64,000 nt of DNA from Coturnix japonica. Lineage: Eukaryota > Chordata > Aves > Galliformes > Phasianidae. Position 1 is the first letter of the stretch, and each line of letters begins with the position of its first letter. This document shows, piece after piece, positions 12,483-22,818 of the stretch. Position numbers and translations under genes: made by a program. The stretch covers positions 9,848,255 through 9,912,254 of the forward strand of contig NC_029521.1 of NCBI RefSeq assembly GCF_001577835.2, read 5' to 3'. The notes below the pieces were generated by a model. The model saw only the letters and a list, made by a program, of their open reading frames with translations, did no database searches and was not told the DNA's origin.

Positions 12483-13604
12483 GCATGTATGTACCCAAGC
12501 TCCCCAAGCTTCAGCCTGCTTTTCCTCCAGGTGCTGCATCACTGTTTAAAGCCCTGACCATGCATTTCCCCTACAGAGTTACTTTACATATCAAAACCAA
12601 TTTTACATTAAACAGGAAGAAACAAGACATGCTATTGTTGATTTAATGATACAAAAGGCAGGCTTCCAAAACTTGAGACTACGCATGATTCTAGATCAAA
12701 CAACAAAACTGCAGACATGTATGCAGCTAATTCCACAGGGCTATGGTAATATTTTTTCCTGAGTACGGGTCGTCTGAACGTGACAGAAGGAGGTGACTGA
12801 CAAAGCCCTTCAGCTCTCTAGCTCTCAGGAGCTGAATTTGTTAGCAAATTCTTTTCCCCTGGCATCTCTGAGAGTTACAAATAAAGCACCAGATGAATTC
12901 CCACACATTCATGTTTAAAAAGACAAAGTCAGGTAAGCTCCACACTACTAAAACATACAACCAAAGCAACAACAGCAAAAAGAGGCTGTTCCAGTAGTAC
13001 CACTGTGTCAGGAAGTCCAGTAGTGCTGGTAGACATACTGCTGAGTATCAATGCTATGGAATATCCTTCAAACTTCTAAAAGATGCTGCAGTACCATTTT
13101 CAATCTACACTGCACTAGTTTTAGTCAAAAGAAAGAATGGACATGCAGGGAGAAGGAAACGTTTCAGCAAGAGTTGAAGTAGTGCCTGAAAATCTTCTCA
13201 GTTCTATCAACACAGAATATAAAATCCACAAAATTACAACAGGAATGCTTTGTGGGATCTCCTGCCCTGAGTCATCAGATATCACATGCATTTTAATTTA
13301 GGAATCTTATCAAAACATATCACTGCTACTACCATTGTGGTGACTTACCCTTCTAGTTCTTCTAGATGTCCCAGTTGCCAGAATTGTTTTTTCAATACTC
13401 TTCTTAACCCACACTCCTTCTTAGACAGCAGCAAGTTTTACTTGCTTCCCCACCCCTCCACCCCCAAGTCACTCCTCTCCCCTGAGAAGCTGAGGAATGA
13501 GCCAAAACCTGCATAGGGCAAAACTACCTGCTAAATGAGCCACAGCATTAGAGAAGCAATTTCACCAGACCACCAATCAAATGAGGTGGAAAATACAGAG
13601 AACT

Positions 13605-13795
13605 GTTGGAGAGGGTCCAGGGAAGGGCCACAAAGATGATCAGGGAACAGGAGCACCTTCCCTACAAAGACAGGCTGAGAGAGCAGGGCTTGTTCAGGCT
13701 GGAGAAAATAAGGCTGCAAGGCAACCTACTTGCAGCCTTACAGTACCCAAAGGGAGCCTATGAACAGGAGGGAAGTCAAATCTTTCAAAGGATAG
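13605..13795 (+). mobile_element. CR1 LINE fragment, plus orientation
   Basis: The text 'gagagggtccagggaagggccacaa' followed by 'agatgatcaggg' and 'acaggctgagagagcagggcttgttcaggctggag' is the sense strand of the CR1 3' region just before the 3' UTR. The element is truncated at both ends. It is the only CR1 copy here in plus orientation. Confidence 0.85.
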
Positions 13796-14269
13796 GTAAC
13801 ACACAAGAGCCTGTGACCTGTCCCTAGGCTGCACGGAGGCCACAGACCTCAACGTGCCAAGGGGCTTCCCAGTTCATTTGCAATTCATTTGCCAACTCAG
13901 GATTTTATTGTTTTTTATAGATAGGGTTACGTAAGACTGAAAAAGTATTTTCTAATTTGACTTTTCTTATAGTACATAAATACATAAAGACTGAAATAAA
14001 TAACAAAGTCTGGTCCTGCAAATAGGTTGTGCATAGAAAAGCACAGTTATAATCTGAAAAAATATAAATAAATAATTTTTCCCAGGATACATAGTAAAAT
14101 AAAACATCCATTCTTCCAATCATCTTTTCTCAGCAATAACATGTCATTACTCGCAGAACGCTCTTACCTATCAAAAGAGTAAATTGATTAAACTCACCAG
14201 TGCTTCCCAGAACTCCAAACTAAATAAAAGATTCAGAAAACGTTGGGAGGCAGCACCAGCTACCATCAA

Positions 14270-14329
14270 CACTGATCAGAATTTTCTGTCAAAAAGTGAT
14301 CACTGATCAGAATTTTCTGTCAAAAAGTG
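14270..14329 (+). repeat. Perfect 29-bp direct duplication, period 31
   Basis: A 29-base unit beginning CACTGATCAGAATTTTCTGT occurs at 14270-14298 and again at 14301-14329, separated by AT. The copies are identical, so the duplication is recent or maintained by copying. The unit contains the TGATCA palindrome. Confidence 0.95.
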
Positions 14330-15233
14330 TACAGCTTAGTCAGTAATAAATCCACTTGCCCTTACTACCAATATGCTCTCCTGTTTTCCTTCCCAGGCCA
14401 TCTTCTCTAGACGGTGCCTCTAACAAGAACAATAGACTTGCACACACTGATGAACTACAGTAGGAAAGGACAGTGATTAAAGTAATGAAGCATAGTGAAG
14501 TATCTCTCTTGTAACATACATTAAATAGGATATGGAATATAAAGGGAAAGGAGATGAATTTTGTACAGCTCACCTTAACTAAGTCATGTCCCGATGGAAA
14601 TTAATTTGAATATTAAAAGCACAAAGAAAAGTTGCCTGACCTTACAACTCAAGCCCAGCTGCCCTGTTCCAGGTCTGTTAGTTCTGGTCGTTCACATACA
14701 TGCATCCAGCCGGCAGTCATTTTGTATCTTGTAAGTGCTGAACAGCAAATTCTATGGACAATAAGAGTTACATTTTAGTACCTTTCCAAACATCTGCCAG
14801 CCAGTGCACAATGTTCCAGTCTGACTAAAGGCTTTTGAATTTCATGCTACTCAAGTGGATTCTACTATTGTTTTATTAAATTAAGACTGCGGGGCACCAT
14901 GCTATTGACAGCCCCTGGTTTTACAATTAGAGATTTTCTTCAAAAATGAACTCCTGCACCAATCCTACAGAGAAATACTAATATGGGTATGGAATACTAA
15001 TACAGGTTAATCAGGACTGACACTAAAAAAACAAATAAGAGAGAGAGTCTAAAACTGAAAAACCAAAGTCCTACCTCTAACAGTGAAGGCAAGATGGCTA
15101 GGGAGCACACAGCACGGGGGTAAGCAGTAAAAGAAAAGGGGCAGTCGTGTCAGTTTCATCTTTCCCTCTAAATGGAAAACAGAATGGTCAGGTCTTCTGA
15201 GAAGACTTTCTCAAAGTTACTTCTGAGAACTAA

Positions 15234-15420
15234 TGTATGGGAAACTGTTGATCACAGCCTGAACCTCTGATTAACCACCTGAGACAAGCTATGATTCAGC
15301 TGCAGGAGCACAGGTGAAGGTAATTGGGCTGTGCTAGTGGATGGAGTGGAGCTTGGCTCCACCTCTCCCAGATCTCATTTAAGTTTAACCCCTGTTTACC
15401 TATCAACTGCATAATTGTAT
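15234..15420 (+). mobile_element. LTR-like repeat, copy 2
   Basis: This copy starts TGTATGGGAAACTGTTGATC. It is about 85-90% alike to the reverse complement of the 45.3 kb copy over the first 55 bases (by eye). Similarity weakens after the GGAGCTTGGCTCCACC block and the CTCATTTAAG motif, which could be a degenerate TATA region. A run with AAATAAAAAATCATAAAA at about 15531 could be the polyadenylation part if the repeat extends that far. It looks like a solo copy of moderate age. Confidence 0.55.
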
Positions 15421-15894
15421 TACTGTATGACTAGGCACCTGGAAATTTCGACAGTCCAGGTGACTGGAGCATTAACTCTAACTTCCAGTGCACTACATGT
15501 TACGATGTGGAATACTGATCACAAAAAATGAAATAAAAAATCATAAAACCATCACACGGCCAGAAGCTGAAATTCACCCCAAATGTCTCTGTACCCACTA
15601 CAAATGTAGTTCACTGTGAATGTTAGAGTGCCATCTGTTGGGTGACACTGTTATGTGAAAGAACCATTTTTCTTTCTGGCCTCAATAAGATCATCAGATT
15701 TCCCATGGTGTTTTATTAGCAACTAGATCATAACATTCCTTATTTACTGTATAACGTATGGCTTATACAAAGAGCTTGGTCCTCTATTTGCTACCATTAT
15801 TAAATTCTGTGGAGCGAGACATTTTTAGCTTAGTGATAGAATTAACAAAAGTGCTGTGCCAGTGGAACAACAGAGGAAAAAATAATACAAGAAC

Positions 15895-15916
15895 AACAAC
15901 AAACAAACAAACAAAC
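15895..15916. repeat. CAAA-type simple repeat
   Basis: A short AACAA/CAAA run. It is low-complexity only. Confidence 0.9.
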
Positions 15917-16047
15917 TATCCTTATGCTGCCTTGCATCTCAACAAGAACTTGTAGAGATGTTTTCATCCACTGTGTCAGTGTTTGGAACTGCATCACTCA
16001 CTACACTGGAATAGAAGATCTCATTTCCAAGTATGTGGCAAGATCAC

Positions 16048-16436
16048 AGAATCACAGAATGACCCGGGTTGGAAGGGACCTCAAGGATCATGTAGTTCCA
16101 ACCCCCCTGCCTGGCAGGACCACCAAACATACACCTTTACTAGATCAGGTTGCCCAGAGCCCCGTCCAACCTGGTCTTGAACACCTCCAAGGACGGGGCA
16201 CCCACAACCTCCCTGGGCAGCCTGTTCCAGGGCCTAACCACTCTCCTAGTGAAGAACTTCCCCCTAACATCCAACCTAAATCTTCCCTCTTTTAACTTAA
16301 AACCATTTCCCCTAGTCCTGCTATTATCAGCCTTTTTGAAGAGTTTACTCCCCTCCTGGGAGTAAGTTCCCTACAGGTATTGAAAGGCTGCAATGAGGTC
16401 ACCCCGCAACCTTCTCTTCTCCAGACTGAAAGATTT
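16048..16436 (-). mobile_element. CR1 LINE, 5'-truncated, with 3' end
   Basis: The plus strand opens with ATCACAGAATCACAGAATGA, the reverse complement of the CR1 3' terminal 8-mer repeat. It continues through 'gggttggaagggacctcaaggatcatgtagttccaacc' and on to 'cttctcttctccagactg'. This is the best-preserved CR1 in the window, about 390 bases. It is cut at its 5' side as most CR1 copies are. An open frame across it (15924-16295) is only an antisense shadow. Confidence 0.95.
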
Positions 16437-17134
16437 TGCTATACAGAGAGATTCCTGTGATGTACAGAGATTTCATGCATACATTTATATATATATATAA
16501 TTTTGATTTTTTTTTAAAGTAAGGCAAAATATTCCTTTGATACTTATCTAAGACTGATTTTTTTTAAATTATTTAAATAAAATTATCTAAAATTTTAATT
16601 GAAGTTCTGTTTTCTTTTGCGACATCCTAGCCACATCTCTCTATATCTTAAGCACATTAAACATCAGTTTGTGTGGAGAAACCAAATGTCAAAAGCATCA
16701 GCACTGGAAATATATGCATGGATTTTGTTAACTGTATCTCAGACTTTTGTTTTAGACGCATAGACCACAGGTAACCAGACTGACTTTTTGTGCCTAAAAT
16801 GGCCTTTGAAGTCTGATTGGCAGCTCATAACTCTCTGCTTTAAGCAGAACAAAGTAAGCCCAGAACACTGAAGTGGCAGAGACCTGGAACCACACACACA
16901 CAATGCTAATTGCCCAGGCACTGCAGAGAGCTCAGTTTCACTTTGCAGCCTGTTTGACTTTCATACTACCTAGGTTAAACCTAGACAAGTGTGCTAAGCC
17001 TGAGAGGAATCCTCACAGTGCACAAGATCTTATTCTGTCATGCTTGGAATAAAAGCTTCTTCAGGCTAGTGTTTTCCTACATAAGTATAAATGCCTCACA
17101 GTACTCTTAACATAGAAAGGGTAGCTAATAAGTA

Positions 17135-17300
17135 TTAGACTAGCACTGGGAAGATCTTGCCTCTAATTGAGCTTGTACTTCTGCATTTCTGTATGACCTT
17201 GGGTCAGCCACAGTGCTTCAGGCTACCACTGGAAAAAGAAATAATTATACATTTGTCCCTAGGAACAGTGCTGTGAAGTTAAATTCAGGTTACTCTAATA
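17135..17300 (+). mobile_element. MIR-like SINE fossil
   Basis: TGTATGACCTTGGGTCAG resembles the MIR core-SINE text TGTGTGACCTTGGGCAAG. About 60 bases later, AAATAATTATAC, then CCCTAGGAACAGTGCTGTGA and AGTTAAATTC parallel the MIR stretch 'ggataataatagtacc', then 'catagggttgttgtgagg' and 'attaaatg'. The order and spacing are right, and the divergence is large, as expected for an amniote-age element. The call is by eye. Confidence 0.55.
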
Positions 17301-17459
17301 TGAACGTTTGTTTTTCAGTACAAAAATTTACACAAGCCATTAAAAGTCTATTGCAGGAAAACTAGAAAGTAATTTGACTTAATTTTTTTATCCTTACCTC
17401 TTGCTTGAAACATCATTTAGCAGATAAAAAAAGAGGGAAATTCTTTCAGAAGTCTCAGC

Positions 17460-17494
17460 TAAACTGAAAGAGAGTTTCTCTAAACTGAAAGAGA
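17460..17494 (+). repeat. Direct repeat, 14 bp, period 21
   Basis: TAAACTGAAAGAGA occurs at 17460-17473 and 17481-17494. It is a short local duplication. Confidence 0.9.
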
Positions 17495-17737
17495 CAAAAG
17501 ATTTTTGTCCAGTAAAGTTTCTGCATTAAATGAATGTTCAGCAAAAGCCTAAGGTAAGCTACAGCCTTGTTCTGCTGGAGACTGTAGAACTTACCTATAG
17601 AGACACCAGTAGCACGAAGGCAGTCTATTTCGAACAGCCTGAATGTCACTTCTATTGAAGGGGAAAGTGGAATTAATATAGGCTATTTGTATTGCATTCA
17701 TTGTAAAAAATATTGTATCTGCATAGAGCTGTAGAAT

Positions 17738-18062
17738 GGTTTGAGTCAGAAGCAACCTTTAGGATCATCTAGTTCCAACCTCCCGCTATAGGCAGGGACA
17801 CCTCCCACTTGACCAGGTTGCTCAAAGCCTGTCCAGCCTGTCCTTGAATGCCTCCAGGTCGAGTGTATCCACAATCCCTCTGGGCAACCTGTTTCAGTGT
17901 CTCATCAGCCTCACAGTAAAGAATTGCTTCTTGATGTCTACAACTACTCTCTTCTAGTTTAAAAGCATTTCCCTTTATTCTGTTGCTACATGCCCTTACA
18001 AAAAGTCTCTCCTCAGCTTTCTTGTAGGCACCCTTCACGTACTGAGAGGTCAACAACTACTT
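17738..18062 (-). mobile_element. CR1 LINE, older subfamily, 5'-truncated
   Basis: The plus strand carries 'gatcatctagttccaacctccc', then 'acctcccacttgaccaggttgctcaaagcc', 'ctctgggcaacctgtttcagtgtctcatc' and 'ctttcttgtaggcacccttc'. This is the reverse complement of the CR1 3' part. It is more diverged than the 16 kb copy, and its 3' terminal 8-mers are worn away. Confidence 0.9.
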
Positions 18063-18119
18063 GTCTGCTCTACAGAAAAGACAGGAGGCTTGACTGTCCA
18101 GAAAGACTCAGTCATTCTG

Positions 18120-20500
18120 AGCCTCAGACCTTCATTCAGGGATACTGACGTCAACTAAAAATGAATAGATATGGGTTATTTACAGTAATGGAAATCATGA
18201 AAACACAGAAAAAAAATACAACTTAGTAGCTTCATCACCCTGAATAAAATTCTGGAATAGTAATCATCTTGTGATCATTATTCCATTAAATACATTAGAT
18301 GAAATAATGAACTTGTAACAAAAATTAGCACAATGAAGTGTAATTAAAGAACATGTAATACAGCTCAGACACCAGGGATGATGCATCTGGAAAGTAACAT
18401 TCCTTATTAATTATGATAATTCCTAACATTCCAGTGGTTGAATGTGTTCATTTAACAGAAAGTTTGAGGATATTTTTGAGAGCAGAAGGAAAGGGGTTGT
18501 GTTAATAATTCACATCCACGTCAGTGCACTGATAACACTTCTGTTTACCTCAGCTTCTTAGTGTACCTCTCTCTTGACTTCCTTTCAGTCCTTCTTTCTC
18601 CTTGTTTCCAGTATTTTTTCTGGGCTCCTCCACTTCTTCTCAGGCTTTCACTTTTCAGTGTTAGTAATCTGTACTGAACACAAGTAAAACAAAACCAAAA
18701 TAAACTGTTAAACAACCACCGTGACTTCTTTTTTCAGGAAAACACAAGTAACCAAGGGATTGAGAGCACTCCTTTAACAGTACCAGCTCTTCTTATTTCA
18801 GTCTGTAAAACACCATTATGGATGGAAGGAGATAAATGACAACTCCTGTTATAAAAGTATCTTTTTCTTTCATAGCAGCCCCTCAGAGAAACAATTGGTG
18901 AGGCCAAAAGATGGAGCAAGTAAGTTGTATACTGTAACAGGATTGGAAGATTTTGTATTGTAGTCATTGTGGGTGTGTGAATTCAAGCAAATGATTGATT
19001 GTTCTCATGAAATCAAACTCAGAATGACTTGAGTACCCATAACTTTCAAGAACTGGAGATGCTCAAACTGCTCCTGATTCAACTGGGCTTGCTCTCCTTC
19101 GGGTCCTCTGCTGTTCAGTTCTGGATGCAACTGAATTCAAGTGAAGTTGATGCTCAGGAACATTACCCAGGTTCCCAAAAGCTGATCTTATAGGAAAGGT
19201 AACATTCACACTGACCACTTGAACTCACTATGTTTAGAAAGTGCACTGCAGTTTTATACTTACTGAGGCATCACTGTAAGAGCTCCAGTCACTGAAGTAG
19301 TGAAGCCTGACAGTAATGATAATAAAGCATTTTCTATTTAGTATGCATCTAGTTTCAATTTTTATTTTATTTCTTTTTTTTTTCTTCTCATTTTTTAACA
19401 CAAGCTCTCTGGAATAATACATTACTGCCCACAATAATACAGCATCAGATAGCAATGCAATTATATCAATCTATAATTGTTTGTGTTGTTTGAACCCCTT
19501 CAACAATTCTTCATATTCATGCCAATAACATTCGATTAGCTCTACTGAGTCTAAGTTTTAATGCTTGACCCAGTGCCTCTCTAAGAATAATATTGCATGG
19601 AGGTGTAGCTACTGGGGGGTTATACATAACATCATCTCACAAAAGGTGTTACATACCACACACTATTTTCAAAACATACCTGTCATAGAAAGCTAAAACG
19701 TAAAGTGACAGAACAGCTGCTTGCATTGTAATAGGTAAAATATACCACAGTTAATTTGAATGAGTTGTAATTAAGAAATTGTTTCTAGGGTTGCATGTAA
19801 TTTCTTTCATTTATTAGTTATTAGTTGTTCATGCATAAACGTGTTCCAGTATTGGCTTATCTGAGCTATAGTAGATTTTAAAAGCTGCTCAGTATACTAT
19901 TCATTTGCAAAATCATATGTTGCTGGGGTAATTCTTGCACAAAGCAGCGACAAGAAAGTGATCACACTGACCCTTGAGGGAAATATTTCTGAAGTATTAC
20001 TAAAAAAAAACCCATAAACCAATATGGAAAGGTGTCAGAGAAAATCTTGATATGGTTAACAATGATTTTTTCTGTATCTAACAGCAACTACAGCTTAATG
20101 GCCTCTGTCTTAATAACACATTGAAATTAACCTAGTTGCAGAGTGAGTTATTATACTACACACTCTTCCACTTTATTAGGATAAAGAAATACTGTCTTGG
20201 GAGGCTGTGCTAACAAGGCTACTCACTGACTGTGTTATTAAAGAACAGCTTTACATTTCAGAGTAAAGACTTAAAGAGACTGCAACCTTTTTAACTTAAA
20301 AAGCATTCTACATACCAAATAGAAAGCAGCCTACACTGCACTAAGAGGAATGGCTTGTAACAAACAGGCTCTCTGCTATTAGCCATTCTCACATAACACA
20401 ATATTTACTGCACTTACTATTATTGAAGCGAGAAAAGTAAGTAAATAAATCATTAGAGGCATGGGGGATGCTTAAGCACCAATTTTCATGAACCAAATTC
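18120..20500. other. Intergenic, no gene seen
   Basis: AT-rich DNA without recognisable exons or repeats. A perfect TGACGTCA palindrome (CRE-type core) lies at about 18146-18153, but a single 8-mer is weak evidence of a regulatory site. Confidence 0.5.
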
Positions 20501-20505
20501 AGTAA

Positions 20506-20556
20506 AAATAATAGTAATAATAATTATAATAATAATAACAATAATAATAATAATAT
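20506..20556. repeat. (AAT)n microsatellite, imperfect
   Basis: AAT/ATA trinucleotide repeats with a few interruptions. Confidence 0.95.
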
Positions 20557-20753
20557 GAGGACAAATATCCCTGTGATGATTGGATTTTATTTGACCATCA
20601 CAGTAATATTCCCCATTTGCTAAATTCAGTAGCCTCTCAAGTAAAACTGTTTGCCCTTTAAATTCTTTAGGGTTTTGAACTCATTGAACTAACCTATAAT
20701 AGTTTTGCTTTTTTGACTAATTAATTATATGAAACAATAACTATTGCCTCTGT

Positions 20754-20905
20754 AGTAGGATGGCTGCTCCAAAAGTAACGCTTCGGGTTTTATTATATTG
20801 GTCCACAAAGTCATAGGTGGAGGCTGGTGGTACGGCAGTAGAAACAGAACCTTCTTGCCAATATTCTACTGCAGGTTGTTGCATAAGATTGTGTGCAAGG
20901 AGAGT
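20754..20905 (+). mobile_element. Galluhop-like mariner (Tc1/mariner DNA transposon) 5' end
   Basis: GGCTGCTCCAAAAGTAACGC matches the terminal inverted-repeat text of chicken Galluhop (ggctgctccaaaagtaatgcctcc). The following 'tattatattggtccacaaagtcat', 'ggtggtacggcagtag' and 'ccaatattctactgcaggttgttgc' parallel its 5' leader. Transposase coding sequence and the opposite inverted repeat are not recognisable, so this is one end of a deleted copy. An antisense frame of 65 codons here is not transposase. Confidence 0.75.
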
Positions 20906-21574
20906 TACAGTCTTCACAGTGAATTTATTGGGGCCCATATTTTCCTGTGCATTTTAAATCTTGTCCTGCTTGAGGCTTATATTCATCCTGAAACATTACC
21001 CCTTCGAGTGTTAAAATGACAAGTGCTGATGAAGGTAAAGCTGATCAGCTGCAAGACTCCCACTGCTGAACATAATATTCTGTTGTTCAGACAGCTCAGT
21101 TCATTATTGAGTTGTGAAGGATAACAGGGAGGAACCTGCTGCACTTTAGAGCTGACTTCCAGAGGATTATCCATAATAGAGCTGTTCTAAGAATATTATC
21201 ACATACCTAACTTACAGGGACCTCAGTTTACCTCTCTTGGGGTATTTGTGCAGGGCTTTGTAATCAAACAGGGAGTTAGAAATTTTCTCAGAATCAAACA
21301 GAAGCTACATCTTATGGATGAAAAGCAGATGAAAAGCCTCACGGAGTTTTATCACATAAACCCAGAGAGGATTCCAGAGCCACACATTAATTTTCTGCTG
21401 TAAAGATGACTGCCATTCCTCCAGTGCCAGCAAATACTTTCCCAAATTTGGTTCTTAAAATGACTATCGTGTGCTGCCCACAGTTAAAAATAGATTTCTG
21501 GCTGTCCTTATACATTTTTTAAGCCATAATATCTCTTTACAATAAGCTCTCATAAGTGGTGCTTATCTGTCTAG

Positions 21575-21611
21575 TTTTTTTTTTTTTTATTATTTTTTTA
21601 TTTTTTTTTAA
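21575..21611. repeat. Poly(T) tract
   Basis: A T run with two short A interruptions. No attached element is recognised. Confidence 0.9.
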
Positions 21612-22759
21612 GATGCTATAGTTAATATTTTGTGCCCCTGGACTACACAATTCCACAACAAAAATCAGCGTTAGGAAATCTCATTGCAAAAGAATGAGTG
21701 ATATTGACATAAACCGGTAAATTACTGAAAATACTAGAAAGAGCAATTCAAAACTCCAGGACTTCGATAAATGCACAGAGCCCTTGCTGATATTGTGACA
21801 GCTAAAACTCCTGACTGTGCTTCATGACCACAGTCAGTTGGTCTAAAACAAAATATATTAAATCCCAGTCTTTTTCTCTCTTCCCTCTCAGAAATCATAA
21901 TCAGCATACACAGCACATAGCCTAGTAGTTTCTACATTACAAATCCTCTTCCTTCCTATCTTTTAAATGGCCACTTGAGGCCTCTCTTACAAGGATCCTG
22001 AATAAAAATCTTGCTGTGCAAGATGCTCATTAGATACATACCCTTTTGTTCTGTACATACTCCACTCAAGTCTAAAACCTTCACAAGTCACTTAAGATTT
22101 GGGGGTATCTCCATCTGCAAGTCAAAAATTTGCCATCATTTTAGGATTTCACACGCAGCTGGGCATATTCCCATACAAGGTAAACCGTCAAGGATTATTC
22201 ACTGAAACACAGTGGAGCCAAACTTACTGCTAAGTTTCAATCAAATTATATTTACAAAGAAAAAGAACGACCTTCTTCTAGTATTTTTGAAATATTCAAT
22301 TTTAGAGAGATATTTTACATAAGCTTAAGTATCTACACACACTGGAAGCTGAGTATATTTGTGTCACAGGTACAAAACCATGACAATTTGAGACATGAAT
22401 CATGAAACCAAAAACCTTTTAAATTCAGACTAAGGCTAAGAAGGTTAGGACTTGATTCTCCATCCCAAGTGAATACCATGCTCTTAACAACATAAGGATC
22501 AATAGCAAGTACCTCTACTTCAAGCCCTCCTTTAGGCAAACCCAAGATTTCTCTATTTCCACTGCTTAGCTAAAAGTGCTGGCAGTGGAAATGCCAGAAA
22601 GAATGTATTTTAAAAGAATTGTTTTCATGTGCAAACTAAATTATTTCTGCAAAAACATACATTGGGTTTGCACACAGCAACCTGGGTATTTTTTCCATGT
22701 GGTAACTGAGATATGAAAACCTGCTTAATCTATTCTTAGATGTAGAGTTACTTACACTG

Positions 22760-22818
22760 GAAAAAAACAAACAGACAAACAACAGCAACAAAACAAACAA
22801 AAACAACAACAACAAAAA
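22760..22818. repeat. CAA/CAAA-rich simple repeat
   Basis: A run of AAC, AAAC and CAACAA units. It makes the minus-strand frame there a string of L, F and V. Confidence 0.9.

Noticed and set aside
15924-16295. 123-codon plus-strand frame over 16 kb
   Set aside because: It is the antisense of the CR1 3' region, not a gene.
20741-20938. 65-codon minus-strand frame over the mariner end
   Set aside because: It covers the inverted repeat and non-coding leader of the element. It does not resemble transposase.
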